The notes under the pieces were generated by a model that had not been told where the DNA came from, made no database searches, and was given only the letters and a program-made list of their open reading frames with translations. Positions 1 to 15,117 of a stretch of 64,000 bases of DNA are shown here, piece by piece. Source of the DNA: Eriocheir sinensis (taxonomy: Eukaryota > Arthropoda > Malacostraca > Decapoda > Varunidae); the NCBI RefSeq assembly GCF_024679095.1, contig NW_026111250.1, forward strand, positions 62,001-126,000. The letters are read 5' to 3'. How positions within the stretch are numbered: position 1 is the first letter of the stretch; each line of letters begins with the position of its first letter. A program made the translations under genes and the position numbers.

Positions 1-2764
1 AAATACACATTAAATAACATGAATTTGTATAAAATTTGTATAAAAATATATACTTATACAAACAATAAAATAACGTAATTTTTTTATGAAAATGTATATA
101 CAAAATACACATAAAATAATTTAAATACGTAGAAAAATATATATACAAAAAAAACATAAGATAATGTAAATTTGTATGAAAATATATAAGCAAATACACA
201 TAAAATAATGTAAATTTGGATAAAATATATATACAAAATGAACATTAAATAATGTAAATATGTATAAAAAAAAATATACAAAATATACATAGAATAATGT
301 TAAATCGTATCAAAATAAATAAAGAGAATATCAATAAAATAATGTAAATTTGTATGAAAATAAAGATGCAAAATATCCATATAATAACGCATATTTGCAT
401 AAAAATATATATACAAAAATACAGATAAAATAGTTAAGTTTGTATTAAAATAAATATACAAAATGCACGTACAATAAAGTAAATTTGTATTGAAATAGAT
501 ATGCAAAATACACATCAATAATGTAAATTTGTATCAAAATATATATACAAATACTCATAAAATAGAGTAAATTTCTATGAAAATATACATACAAAATAGA
601 TATACAAAATACACATATAACTAGTTAAATTTGTATTTAAATACATGTACAAAAAACACATAAAATAATGTAGATTTGTATGAAATGAAAACAAATACAT
701 TTTATATAAAATATATATAAAAAATACACATAGAATAAGGTAAAATCATATCAAAATAAATACACAGAATATCAATAAAATAATGTAAATTTGTATGAAA
801 ATAAAGATGCAAAATACCCATAAAATAAAGCTTTTTTTTTTTAAATACATATACAAAAATGCACATAGAATAATTAAATTTGTATTAAAATTAATATACA
901 AAATGTACTTACAATAAGATAAATTTGTATTCATAGAATATGGAAAATACACATAAAATAATGTAAATTTGTTTCTAAATATATATACGAATACACATAA
1001 AATAACGTAGATTTCTATAGAAATATATATACAAAATACACTTGAAATAATGTAAATACGTATAAAAATATATATACAAAATACACATTAAATAATGTTA
1101 ATTCGTGTCAAAATAAATAAACAAAATATCATGAAAAGAATGTGTATTTGTATGAAAATAGATATACAAAATACACATAAAATAACCTAAATTTGTATAA
1201 AACTATATACAAAAATACACAAAAATAATTTAAACTTGTATGAAAATAAATATACAAAAAACATATAAAAATAGGTAAATTTGTATTGAAATACATATGC
1301 AAAATACACATAAAATAATGTAAATTTGAATGAAAATATATAAACATATAGACTTAAAATAACGTAAATTTGTATCAAATATATATACAAAAAAAAACAT
1401 TAAATAATGTAAATATGTATAAAAAAATATATACAAAACACAAATAAAATAATGTAAAATCGTATCAAAATAAATACAGAAAATATTAATAAAATAATGT
1501 AAATATGTATGAAAATTAAGATGCAAAATACACATAAAATAACGCATTTTTTATAAAAATATAAAAACGAAAAACATATAATATTTTATATTTTATTAAA
1601 ATAAATAGATATACAAAATACACATAAAAGAAGCTAAATTTTAATTGAAATATATATTCAAAATACATAAAATAATGTAAATTTGTATCAAAATATTTAT
1701 ACAAATACATATATAATAACGTAAATTTGTATAAAAATATATAAACAAAATACACATTAAAAAATGTAAATACGTATAAAAAAATGTAAAAATAAACCAA
1801 TAATCAAGTCATTCGTATCAAAATAAATAAACAAAAAACTAATTAAATAATGTAAATTTGTATGAGAAAACATATACAAAATACACATAAAATAACGTTT
1901 TAAGTTTCTATAAAAATATATGTACAAAACTGCACATAAACTTAGTTTGCATAAAAAAATATATACAAAACACACATTAGATAATGTAAATGAGTATAAA
2001 AATATGTATACAAAATACCTATGAAATAATTAAATTCGTATCGAGTTAAATTAAGAAAATAACAATAAAATAATGTAATTTTGGATGAAAATATATATAA
2101 AAAACACACATAAAATAACCTAAATACAAATACAAATATACACATTAAATAATTTAAAATTGAATGAAATAAATATACAAAATAAACATAAAATAAGGTA
2201 AATTTGTAATAAAATATATGTAAGAATACACATAAAATAATATAAATTTGTATGAAAATATATATACAAATACACATAAAATAATATGAATTTGTATAAA
2301 ATGTTTCAAAATATATACGAATACACACAATAAAATAACGTAAATTTTTATGAAAATGTATATATAAAATACACATAAAATAGTTTAAATACGTAGAAAA
2401 ATATATATACAAAATACACATAAAGTAATGTAAATTCGTAAAAAATTAAATACACAAAAATCCAATAAAAGAATGTATATTTGTAGGAAAATATATATAC
2501 AAAAAACAAATAAAATAACTAAAATTTGTATAAAAATATATACAAATATACACAAAAATAATTTAAATTTGTTTGAAAATAGATATGCAAAATACACATA
2601 AAGTTAGGCAAATTTGTATTGAAATAAATATACAAAACTCACAAAAAATAATGTAAATTTGTATGAAAATATATAAACAAATACATATAAAATCACGTAA
2701 ATTTGGATAAAATATATATATACAAAATATACATTAAATATTTTAAATATGTATAAAAATATAT
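1..2764 (-). repeat. 45-bp satellite, block 1 (reverse orientation)
   Basis: Tandem monomers of about 45 bp, read here as the A-rich complement (anchors AAATTTGTATGAAAATATAT and ACACATAAAATAATGTAA). Positions about 1-1905 are an imperfect reverse complement of about 2785-4690: the variant words around 1440-1560, 1800 and 1855 all pair with a constant coordinate sum near 4690. The remainder, about 1905-2764, is the spacer of that inverted repeat. It recurs at about 21.82-22.68, 25.88-26.48 (shorter) and 43.9-44.77 kb. Open frames here (for example a 159-residue frame ending near 1942) are repeat artefacts. No gene seen. Confidence 0.88.
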
Positions 2765-2784
2765 TATATTATATATATTTTTAT
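2753..2784. other. Orientation junction J1, copy 1, with hairpin
   Basis: The array flips from A-rich to T-rich here. The switch sits in a perfect 12-bp inverted repeat, ATAAAAATATAT at 2753-2764 and ATATATTTTTAT at 2773-2784, around an 8-base loop. The same junction with the same downstream words (TTGATATTTGCGTTATTTAT) occurs near 22.69, 26.48 and 44.78 kb. Confidence 0.8.
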
Positions 2785-5700
2785 TGATATTTGCGTTATT
2801 TATGTGTATTTTGTATATGTTTTCTCATAGAAATTTACATTATTTTATTGGTATTTTGTCTATTTATTTTGATACAAATTACATAATTATTTATGTATTT
2901 TTTACATTTTTTTATACGTATTTACATTATTTAATGTCTATTTTGTTTATATATTTTTATACAAATTTACGTTATTATATGTGTATTTGTATAGGTATTT
3001 TGATACATATTTACATTATTTTATGTATTTTGTATATATATTTCAATTCAAATTTAGCTTATTTTGTGTGTATTTTGTATATTTATTTATTTTAATACAA
3101 AATCAAATATTTTATGTTTTTTCGTATTTATATTTATATAAAAAATGCGTTATTTTATGGGTATTTTGCATCTTAATTTTCATACATATTTACATTATTT
3201 TATTAATATTTTCTGTATTTATTTTGATACGATTTTACATTATTTTATTTGTGTTTTGTATATATTTTTTTATACATATTTACATTATTTAATGTTTTTT
3301 TTGTATATATATTTGATACAAATTTACGTTATTTTAAGTCTATATGTTTATATATTTTCATTCAAATTTACATTATTTTATGTGTATTTTGTATATGTAT
3401 TTCAATACAAATTTACCTATTTTTATAAGTTTTTTGTATATTTATTTTCATACAAGTTTAAATTATTTTTGTGTATTTTTGTATATGGTTTTATACAAAT
3501 TTAGGTTATTTTATGTGTATTTTGTATATCTATTTTCATACAAATACACATTCTTTTCATGATATTTTGTTTATTTATTTTGTATATATATTTTTATACG
3601 TATTTACATTATTTCAAGTGTATTTTGTATATATATTTCTATAGAAATCTGCGTTATTTTATGTGTATTCGTATATATATTTTGAAACAAATTTACATTA
3701 TTTTATGTGCATTTTTGTATATGTATTTTTATAAAAATATGCTTTATTTTATGGGTATTTTGCATCTTTATTTTCATACAAATTTACATTATTTTATTGA
3801 TATTCTGTGTATTTATTTTGATATGATTTTACATTATTCTATGTGTATTTTGTATATATATTTTATATAAAATGTATTTGTTTTCATTTCATACAAATCT
3901 ACATTATTTTATGTGTTTTTTGTACATGTATTTAAATACAAATTTAACTAGTTATATGTGTATTTTGTATATCTATTTTGTATGTATATTTTCATAAAAA
4001 TTTACTCTATTTTATGAGTATTCGTATATATATTTTGATACAAACTTACATTATTGATGTGTATTTTGCATATCTATTTCAACACAAATTTACTTTATTG
4101 TACGTGCATTTTGTATATTTATTTTAATACAAACTTAACTATTTTAAATGTATTTTTGTATATATATTTTTATGCAAATATGCGTTATTATATGGATATT
4201 TTGCATCTTTATTTTCATACAAATTTACATTATTTTATTGATATTCTCTTTATTTATTTTGATACGATTTAACATTATTCTATGTGTATTTTGTATATTT
4301 TTTTTATACATATTTACATTATTTAATGTTCATTTTGTATATATATTTTATCCAAATTTACATTATTTTATGTGTATTTGTTTATATATTTTCATACAAA
4401 TTTACATTATTTTATGTGTTTTTTGTATATATATTTTTCTACGTATTTAAATTATTTTATGGGTATTTTGTATATACATTTTCATAAAAAAATTACGTTA
4501 TTTTATTGTGTGTATAAGTATATATTTTGATACAAATTTTATACAAATTCATGTTATTTAATGTGTATTTGTATATATATTTTCATACAAATTTATATTA
4601 TTTTATGTGTATTTTTTCATATATTTCATTACAAATTTACCTTATTTTACGTTTATTTTGTATATTTATTTCATTCAATTTTAAATTATTTTATGTGTAT
4701 ACTTGTATTTGTATTTAGGTTATTTTATGTGTATTTTATATATATATTTTCATCCAAAATTACATTATTTTATTGGTATTTCTTAATTTAATTCGATACG
4801 AATTTAGATTATATCATAGGTATTTTGTATACATATTTTTATACTCATTTACATTATCTAAAGTGTGTTTTGTATATATATTTTTATGCAAATTTATTTC
4901 ATGTTCACTTTTGTACATATATTTTTATAGAAATTTGCGTTATTTTATGTATATAGTTTTATATAAATTTACGTTATTTTATGTGCATTTTGTATATTTA
5001 TATTTATACAAATACACATTCTTTTATTGGTATATTGTTTATTTACATTTATATGAATTTACATTATTTTATGTTTATTTTGTATACATTTTTTTATACG
5101 TATTTACTTAATATTATGTGTATTTTGTATATGTATTTTTATAGAAATCTACGTTATTTTATGTGTATTCGTATATATATTTTGAAACAAATTTACATTA
5201 TTTTATATGTATTTTGCATATCTATTTCAACACAAATTTACCTTATTGTATGTGCATTTTGTATATTTATTTTAATACAAGTTCAAATATTTTATATGTA
5301 TTTTGGTATCAATAATTTTATAAAAAAAATGCGTTATTTTATAGGTATTTTGCATCTTAATTTTCATTTGATATGTACTTTGTATATATATTTTTATACG
5401 CTCTTACATTATTTAATATTTATTTTGAATATATATTTTTATACAAACTCATGGTATTTTATGTGTATTTGTATATATATTTTCATATAAATTTACATTA
5501 TTGTATGTGTATTTTGTACATATATTTTATTACAAAAATTCCTTATTTTATGTTTATTTTGTATGTGTATTTTGTATATTTATATTTATCCAAATACACA
5601 TTCTTTTATATTATTTTGTTTATCTATTTTAATTCAATTTACATTATTTTATGTGTATTTTGAATACATTTTTTTATACGTATTTACTTAATTTTATGTG

Positions 5701-6228
5701 TATTTTGTATATATATTTTTATAGAAATCTAGGTTTTTTATTTGTATTCGTATATATATTTTGAAACAAATTTACATTGTTTTATATGTATCTCTTTCAA
5801 TACAAATTTATCTTATTGTATATGCATTTTGTATATTTATTTCAATACAAATTTAAAAATTTTATGTGCATTTTGGTATATATATTTTTATAAGAAATGC
5901 GCTATTATATGTAAATTTTGCATCTTTATTTTCATACAAATTTACATTATTTTATTAATATTCTGTGTATTTATTTTGATACGATTTTACATTATTCTAT
6001 TTGTTTTTTGTATATACTTTTTTATACATATTTACATTATTTAATGTGTATCTTGCATATATATTTTATACAAATTTATTATCTATTATCTATTTTCATA
6101 CAAATACACATTCTTTTCATGATATTTTGTTTATTTATTTTAACACGAATTTACATTATTTGATATGTATTTTGTATATATATTTTTATACGTATTTACA
6201 TAATTTCATATGTATTTTGTATATATAT
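2773..6228 (+). repeat. 45-bp satellite, block 2 (T-rich orientation)
   Basis: T-rich monomers. Successive TACAAATTT anchors at 3363, 3408, 3453, 3496 and 3541 give spacings of 45, 45, 43 and 45 bp. Parts recur directly: about 2785-3870 at 26.50-27.70 and 44.80-45.85 kb; about 3870-4790 at 23.6-24.5, 27.7-28.6 and 49.0-49.9 kb; about 4940-6228 at 30.99-32.27 kb. A chimeric breakpoint lies at about 5368, where one monomer variant jumps into another. No gene seen. Confidence 0.88.
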
Positions 6229-6230
6229 TT

Positions 6231-7344
<1,114 letters not shown>

Positions 7345-7355
<11 letters not shown>

Positions 7356-7385
7356 TAAACGTGTATGTTGCATATTTTTTCAATA
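7345..7385. other. Orientation junction J2, copy 1
   Basis: A-rich monomers end in TATAAATTTGTATGAGTAAA and the T-rich array begins CGTGTATGTTGCATATTTTT. The same join is seen near 18.99 and 38.60 kb and, more diverged, near 40.93 kb. Confidence 0.75.
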
Positions 7386-10300
7386 CAAATTTACCTTATT
7401 ATATACGCATTTTGTATATTGATTTTAATACAAATTTAATTATTCGATGTGTATTTTTGTATCTGTATTTTTATAAACATATGCTTTATTTTTTGGGTAT
7501 TTTGCATCTTAATTTTCATACAAATATACATTATTTTATTGATATTCTGCTCATTCATTATGATACGAATTGACATTATTCTATGTGTATTTTGAATATA
7601 TTTTTCATACAAATTTACGTTATTTTATGTCTATTTGTTTATATATTTTGACACAAATTTACAATATTTTATGGCTATTTTGTATCTACATTTCAAAAGA
7701 AATTTACCTAGTTTTATGTGTATTTTGTATATCTATTTTCATACAAACTCAAATTATTCCTATTTATTTTTGTATATATTTTAATACAAATTTTAGTTAT
7801 GTTATGTGTATTTTGTAAATTTATTTTCATTCATATATATATATTATTTTATTGGTGTTTTGTTGATTTATATTGATACGAATTTACATTATTTTATATG
7901 TACTTTGTATATATATTTTTATACGCTTTTACATTATTTAATATTTATTTTGAATATATATTTTTATACAAATTCATGGTATTTTATGTGTATTTGTATA
8001 TATATTTTCATATAAATTTACATTATTTTATGTGTATTTTGTACATATATTTTATTACAAATCTACCTTATTTTATGTTTATTTTGTATATGTATTTTGT
8101 ATATTTATATTTATCCAAATACACATTCTTTTATTGGTATTTTGTTTATTTATTTTAAATCGAATTTACATTATTTTATGTGTATTTTGTATACATTTTT
8201 TTATACGTATTTTCTTAATTTTATGTGTATTTTGTATATATATTTTTATAGAAATCTACGTTTTTTTATTTGTATTCGGGTATATATTTTGAAACAAATT
8301 TACATTGTTTTATATGTATTTTTGCATATCTCTTTCAATACAAATTTACCTTATAGTATGTGCATTTTGTATATTTATTTCAATACAAATTTAAATATTT
8401 TATGTGTATTTTGGTATATATATTTTTATAAGAAATACGCTATTTTATGGGAATTTTGCATCTTCATTTTCATACAAATTTACATTATTTTATTAATATT
8501 CGGTGTATTTATTTTGATACGTATTTAATTATTCTATTTGTTTTTTGTATACACTTTTTTATACATATTTACATTATTTAATGAGTATCTTGCATATATA
8601 TTTTATACAAATTTATTATCTATTATCTATTTTTATACAAATACACATCCTTTTCATGATATTTTGTTTATTTATTTTGACACGAATTTACATTATTTGA
8701 TATGTATTTTGTATATATATTTTTATACGTATTTACATAATTTCATATGTATTTTGTATATATATTTCTATAGAAATCTACTTTATTTAATGTGTATTCG
8801 TATATATATTTTGAAACAAATTTACATTGTTTTATATATATTTTTGAATATCTCTTTTAATACAAATTTACCTTACTGTATATGCATTTTGTATATTTAT
8901 TTTAATACAAATTTAAATATTTTATGTGTATTTTGGTAAATATATTTTTATAAAAAATGCGATAATTTTTGGGAATTTTGCATCTTTATTTTCATATAAA
9001 TTTACATTATTTTATTGATATTCTGTGTATTTATTTTGATACGATTTTACATTATTCTATTTGTTTTTTGTATATATTTTTTTATACACATTTACATTAT
9101 TTAATGTGTATCTTGCATATATATTTTATACAAATTTACGTTATTTTAAGTGTATTTGTTTTTATATTTTCATTCAAATTTACATTTATTTTAATTCGAA
9201 ATTACATTATTTTATGTGTATTTTGTATACATTTTTTTATACGTATTTACTTAATTTTATGTGAATTTTGTATATATATTTTTATAGAAATCTACGTTTT
9301 TTTATTTGAATTCGTATATATATTTTGAAACAAATTTACATTGTTTTATATGTATTTTTGCATATCTCTTTCAATACAAATTTACCTTATTGTATGTGCA
9401 TTTTGTATATTTATTTCAATGCAAATTTAAATATTTTATGTGTATTTTGGTATATATATTTTTATAAGAAATGCGCTATTTTATGGGAATTTTGCATCTT
9501 TATTTTCATACAAATTTACATTATTTTATTAATATTCGGTGTATTTATTTTGATACGATGTTACATTATTATATTTGTTTTTTGTATATACTTTTTTATA
9601 CATATTTACATTATTTAATGTGTATCTTGCATATATATTTTATACAAATTTATTATCTATTATCTATTTTCATACAAATACACATTCTTTTCATGATATT
9701 TTGTTTATTTATTTTGACACGAATTTACATTATTTGATATGTATTTTGTATATATATTTTTATACGTATTTACATAATTTCAAATGAATTTTGTATATAT
9801 ATTTCTATAGAAATCTACTTTATTTTATGTGTATTCGTATATATATTTTGAAACAGATTTACATTGTTTTATATGTATTTTTGAATATCTCTTGCAATAC
9901 AAATTTACCTTACTGTATATGCATTTTGTATATTCATTTCAATACAAATTTAAATATTTTATGTGTATTTTGGTAAATATATTTTTATAAAAAATGCGAT
10001 AATTTTTGGGAATTTTGCATCTTTATTTTCATACAAATTTGCATTATTTTATTGATATTCTGTGTATTTATTTTGATACGATTTTACATAATTCTATTTG
10101 TTTTTTGTATATATTTTTTTATACACATTTACATTATTTAATGTGTATCTTGCATATATATTTTATACAAATTTACGTCATTTTAACTGTATTTGTTTAT
10201 ATATTTTCATTCAAATTTACATTATTTGATGTGTATTTTGTATATGTATTTCAATACAAATTTACCTAATTTTATGTGTATTTTGTATATTTGTTTTCAA

Positions 10301-13300
10301 ACGAATTTAAATTATTTTTGTGTATTTTTGTATATAGTTTTATACAAATTTAGGTTATTTTATGTACGCATTTACATTATTTAGTGTGTGTTTTGTATAT
10401 ATATATTTATGCAAATTTACTTTATTTTATGTGCATTTTTGTACATATATTTTTATGGAAATTTGCGTTATTTGTATATGTTTTCTCATACAAATTTACA
10501 TTATTTTATTGCTATTTTGTTTATTTATTTTGATACGAGTTACATGATTATATATGTAATTTGTACATATTTTTTATACGTATTTACATTACTTAATGTG
10601 TATTTTGTTTATATATTTTTAAACATATCTATATTTATATTGTATATTTATTTTAATACAAATTTAATTATTTTATGTGTATATTTGTAAAAATATGCGT
10701 TATTATTTAGGTATTTTGCATCTTTATTTTCATACAAATTTACATTATTTTATTGATATTCTGTTTATTTATTTTGATACGATTTTACATTATTCTATGT
10801 GTATTTTGTATATATATTTTTATACACATTTACATTATTTAATGTATATTTTGTATATATATTTTATATAAATTTACGCTATTTTATGTGTATTTGTTTA
10901 TATATTTTCATACAAATTTACAATATTTTATGTGAAATTTGTATATGTATTTCAATACAGATTTGCCTAATTTTATGTGTATTTTGCATATCTATTTTCA
11001 AACAAATTTAAATTATTTTTATGTATTTTTTATATATTTTTATACAAATTTTAGTTATTTTATTTGTATTTTGTATTTATAGTTTCCTAGAAATATACAT
11101 TCTTTTAGTGGAATTTTATTCATTTATTTTCATAAGAATTTACATAATTTTATGTGTATTTTGTATATATATTTTTCTACGTATTTACATTATTTTATGT
11201 GTATTTTTTATATACATTTTATTGTGTGTATTCGTATATGATTTGATACAAATTTACATTATTTTATGTTTATTTTGCATATCTATTTCAATATAGATTT
11301 ACCTTATTGTATGTGTATTTTGTATATTTATTTTAATACAAATTTAATTATTTTATGTGTACTTTGTATACATTTTCTTATACGTATTTACTTCATTTAA
11401 TGTGTATTTTGTATATATATTTTTATAGTAATCTACGTTATTTTATGTGCATTGGTATATATATTTTGAAGCAAATTTACATTGTTTTATATGTATTTAG
11501 CATATCTATTTCAATATAAATCTACCTTATTGTATGTGCATTTTGTATATTTATTGTAAGACAAATTTTAAAATTTTATTATTTTGGTATATATATTTTT
11601 ATAAAAAGAGTTTTATATAAATTTAAAATATTTTATGTGTATTTTGTATATCTATTTTCATACAAATACACATTTTTTATTGATATTTTGTTTATTTATT
11701 TTGACGTGAGTTCACATTATTTAATGTGTATTGTGTATATATATTTTTATACGTATTTACGTCATTTCATGTGTATTTTTTATATATATTTCTATAGAAA
11801 TATATGTTATTTTATGTGTATTCGTATATATATTTTGAAACAAATATACATTGTTTTATGTGCATTTTGCATATTTTTTCAATATAAATTTACCTTATTG
11901 TACGTGCATTTTGTAAATTAATTTTAATACAAATTTAATTATTCTATGTGTATTTTTGTATATGTATTTTCATAAAAAAAATGCTTTATTTTATGGGTAT
12001 TTTGCATCTTTATTTTCATACAAATTTACATTATTTTATTGATATTCTGTGTATTTATTTTGATACGATTTTACATTATTCTATGTATATTTTGTATATA
12101 TATTTCATACAAATGAACGTTATTTTATGTGAATTTGTTTTCATTTCATACAAATTTACATTATTTTATGTGTATTTTGTACATGTATTTAAACACAAAT
12201 TTAACTAATTATATGTGTATTATGTATATCTATTTTCATACAAATTGAAATTAATTTTGTGTATTTTAGTATTTATTTTTATTCAAATTTTCGTAATTTT
12301 ATGTGAATTTTGTATATTTATTTTCCTACAAATATACGTCTCTTATCGGAATTTTGTTTATTTATTTTGATGCGAGTTTTCATTATTTTAGGTGTATTTG
12401 ATATATATATTTTTATAATTATTTACATAATTTTATAGTATTTTGAATATATATTTTCATAGAAATTTACTCTATTTTATGTGTATTCGTATATATATTT
12501 TGATACAAATTTACATTATTTATGTGTATTTCGCATATCTATTTCAATACAAATTTTCTTTATTGTATGTGCCTTTTGTATATTTATTTTGATGCAAATT
12601 TAATTATTTTATGTGTATTTTTCTATATATATTTTTAAACAAATATGCGGTATTATATGGGTATTTTGCATCTTTATTTACATACAAATTTACATTATTT
12701 TATTGATTGTCTGTTTATTTATTTTGATACGATTTTACGTTATTCTGTGTATTTTGTATATATATTTTTAGACATATTTACATTATTTAATGTATATTTT
12801 GTACATATATTTTATGGAAATTTACGTTATCTTATGTGTATTTGTTTATATTTCATACAAATTTACATTATTTTATGTGTATTTTGTATATGTATTTCAA
12901 TAAAAATTTGCCTTTTCTCATTTGTATTTTGCATATCTATTTTCAAACAAATTTATAATATTTTTGTGTATTTTTGTATTATTTTATACAATTTTTTTTT
13001 ATTTTATTTGTATTTTGTATAAATATTTTCCTACACATATACATTCTTTTAGAGGAAATTTTGTTTATTTATTTTGATACGAATTTACATTATTTTATGT
13101 GTATTTTGTATATATATTTTTCTATGTATTTACATTATTTTCTGTGTTTTTTGTATATATATTTTCATAAAAATTTACGTAATTTTATTGTTTGTATTCG
13201 TATATATTTTGATAAAAATTTTCATTATTTTATGTGTTTTTTGCATATCTATTTCAATAAAAATCTACCTTATTGTATGTGTATTTTGTATATTTATTTT

Positions 13301-15117
13301 AATACAAATTTAATTATTTTATGTGCATATTTTTATATATTTTTTTTAAATAGATATTTTATGGGTATTTTGCATCTTTAATTTTATAAATTTTTACATT
13401 ACGTACATATCTTTCATACGTATTTACATTATTTAATGTGTATTTCGTTTATATAATTTTATACAAATTTACGTTATTATATGTGTATTTGAATATATAT
13501 TTTGATACAAATTTACATTATTTTATGTATTTTCTATATTTATTTCAATTCAAATTTAGCTTATTTAATGTGTCTTTTGTATATCTATTTTCATACAAAT
13601 TTAATTATTTTTGTTTATTTTTGTATATAGTTTTATACAATTTTACGTTATTTTATGTGTATTTTGTATATTTATATTTATACAAGTAAACATTCTTTTA
13701 TTGGCATTTACTTTATTTATTTTGATACGAATTTACATTATTTTATGTGTATTTTGTATACATTTTCTTATACGTATTTACTTCATTTTGTGTATTTTGT
13801 ATATATATTTTATAGAAATCTACGTTATTTTATGAGTATTCGTTTGTATTTTTTTAAAACAAATTTACATTGTTTTATATGTATTTTGCATATCTATTTC
13901 AATACAAATTTACCTTATTGTATGTGCATTTTGTATATTTATTGTAATACAAATTTAAATATTTTATGTGCATTTTGGTATATATATTTTCATAAAAAAT
14001 GCGTTGTTTTATGGGTATTTTGCATCTTTATTTTCATACAAATTTACATTATTTTATTAATATTCTGTGTATTTATTTTGATACTATTTTACATTATTCT
14101 ATTTGTGTTTTGTATATATTTTTTTATACATATTTACATTATTTAATGTGTATTTTCTATATATATTTCATACAAATTTTCGTTATTTTAAGTGTATTTG
14201 TTTATATATTTTATTCAAATTTACATTATTTTATGTGTATTTTGTATATGTATTTCAATAGAAATTTACCTAATTTCATGTGTATTTTGTATATATATTT
14301 TATACAAATTTAAATTATTTTTTGTGTATTTTTGTATAGAGTTTTATTCAAATTTACAATATTTTATGTGTATTTTGTATATCTATTTTCATACAAATAC
14401 TCATTCTTTTATTGATATTTTGTTTATTTATTTTGATGCGAATTTACATTATTTAATGTGTATTGTGTATATATATTTTTATACGTATTTACGTCATTTC
14501 ATGTGTATTTTGTATATATATTTCTATAGAAATATACGTTATTTTATGTGTATTCGTATATATATTTTGAAACAAATATACATTGTTTTATGTGCATTTT
14601 GCATATTTTTTCAATACAAATTTCCCTTATTGTACGTGCATTTTGTATATTAATTTTAATACAAATTTAGCTATTCTATGTGTATTTTTGTATATGTATT
14701 TTTATAGAAATATGCTTTATTTAATGGGTATTTTGCATCTTTATTTTCATACAAAATTACATTATTTTATATATTCTGTGTATTTATTTTGATACGATTT
14801 TACATTATTCTATGTATATTTTGTATATCTATTTTATACCAATGTACGTTATTTTATGTGAATTTCTTTTCATTTCATACAAATTTACATTATTTTATGT
14901 GAATTTTGTACATGTATTTAAATACAAATTTAACTAATTATATGTGTATTTTGTATATCTATTTTCATACAAATTGAAATTAATTTTGTGTATTTTTTTA
15001 TATATTTTTATTCAAATTTTCGTAATTTTATGTGTATTTTGTATATTTATTTTCCTACAAATATACGTTCTTTTATCGGAATTTTATTTATTTATTTTGA
15101 TACGAATTTTCATTTTT
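7361..15117 (+). repeat. 45-bp satellite, block 4 (T-rich orientation), with higher-order repeats
   Basis: Second longest block in one orientation. Between 8.4 and 10.5 kb the variants form a 1.04-kb higher-order unit made of two halves of about 0.52 kb. From about 10.7 to 15.1 kb the anchor GGGTATTTTGCATC recurs at 11995, 12659, 13363, 14013 and 14725, spacings of 664, 704, 650 and 712 bp, or about 15 monomers. Copies: 7.36-8.3 kb recurs at 38.60-39.67 kb; 13.48-15.11 kb recurs at 19.07-20.7 and 41.0-42.7 kb. About 8.2-15.1 kb is present inverted at 52.9-60.2 kb. No gene seen. Confidence 0.88.
8449..10540 (+). repeat. Two tandem copies of a 1.04-kb higher-order repeat
   Basis: The anchor GGGAATTTTGCAT occurs at 8449, 8971, 9485 and 10008. 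The copies at 8449 and 9485 share the lead-in CGCTATTTTATGGG and are 1036 bp apart. Those at 8971 and 10008 share CGATAATTTTTGGG and are 1037 bp apart. The fused-monomer marker TTATTATCTATTAT also repeats at this distance (about 8612 and 9650). The unit is therefore two alternating halves, each 11-12 monomers. Confidence 0.8.

Noticed and set aside
2753..2784. Rho-independent terminator or promoter at the AT hairpin
   Set aside because: The stem is pure A/T at an array inversion in eukaryotic satellite; no gene is nearby to be regulated. TATA-like words occur in every monomer and mean nothing here.
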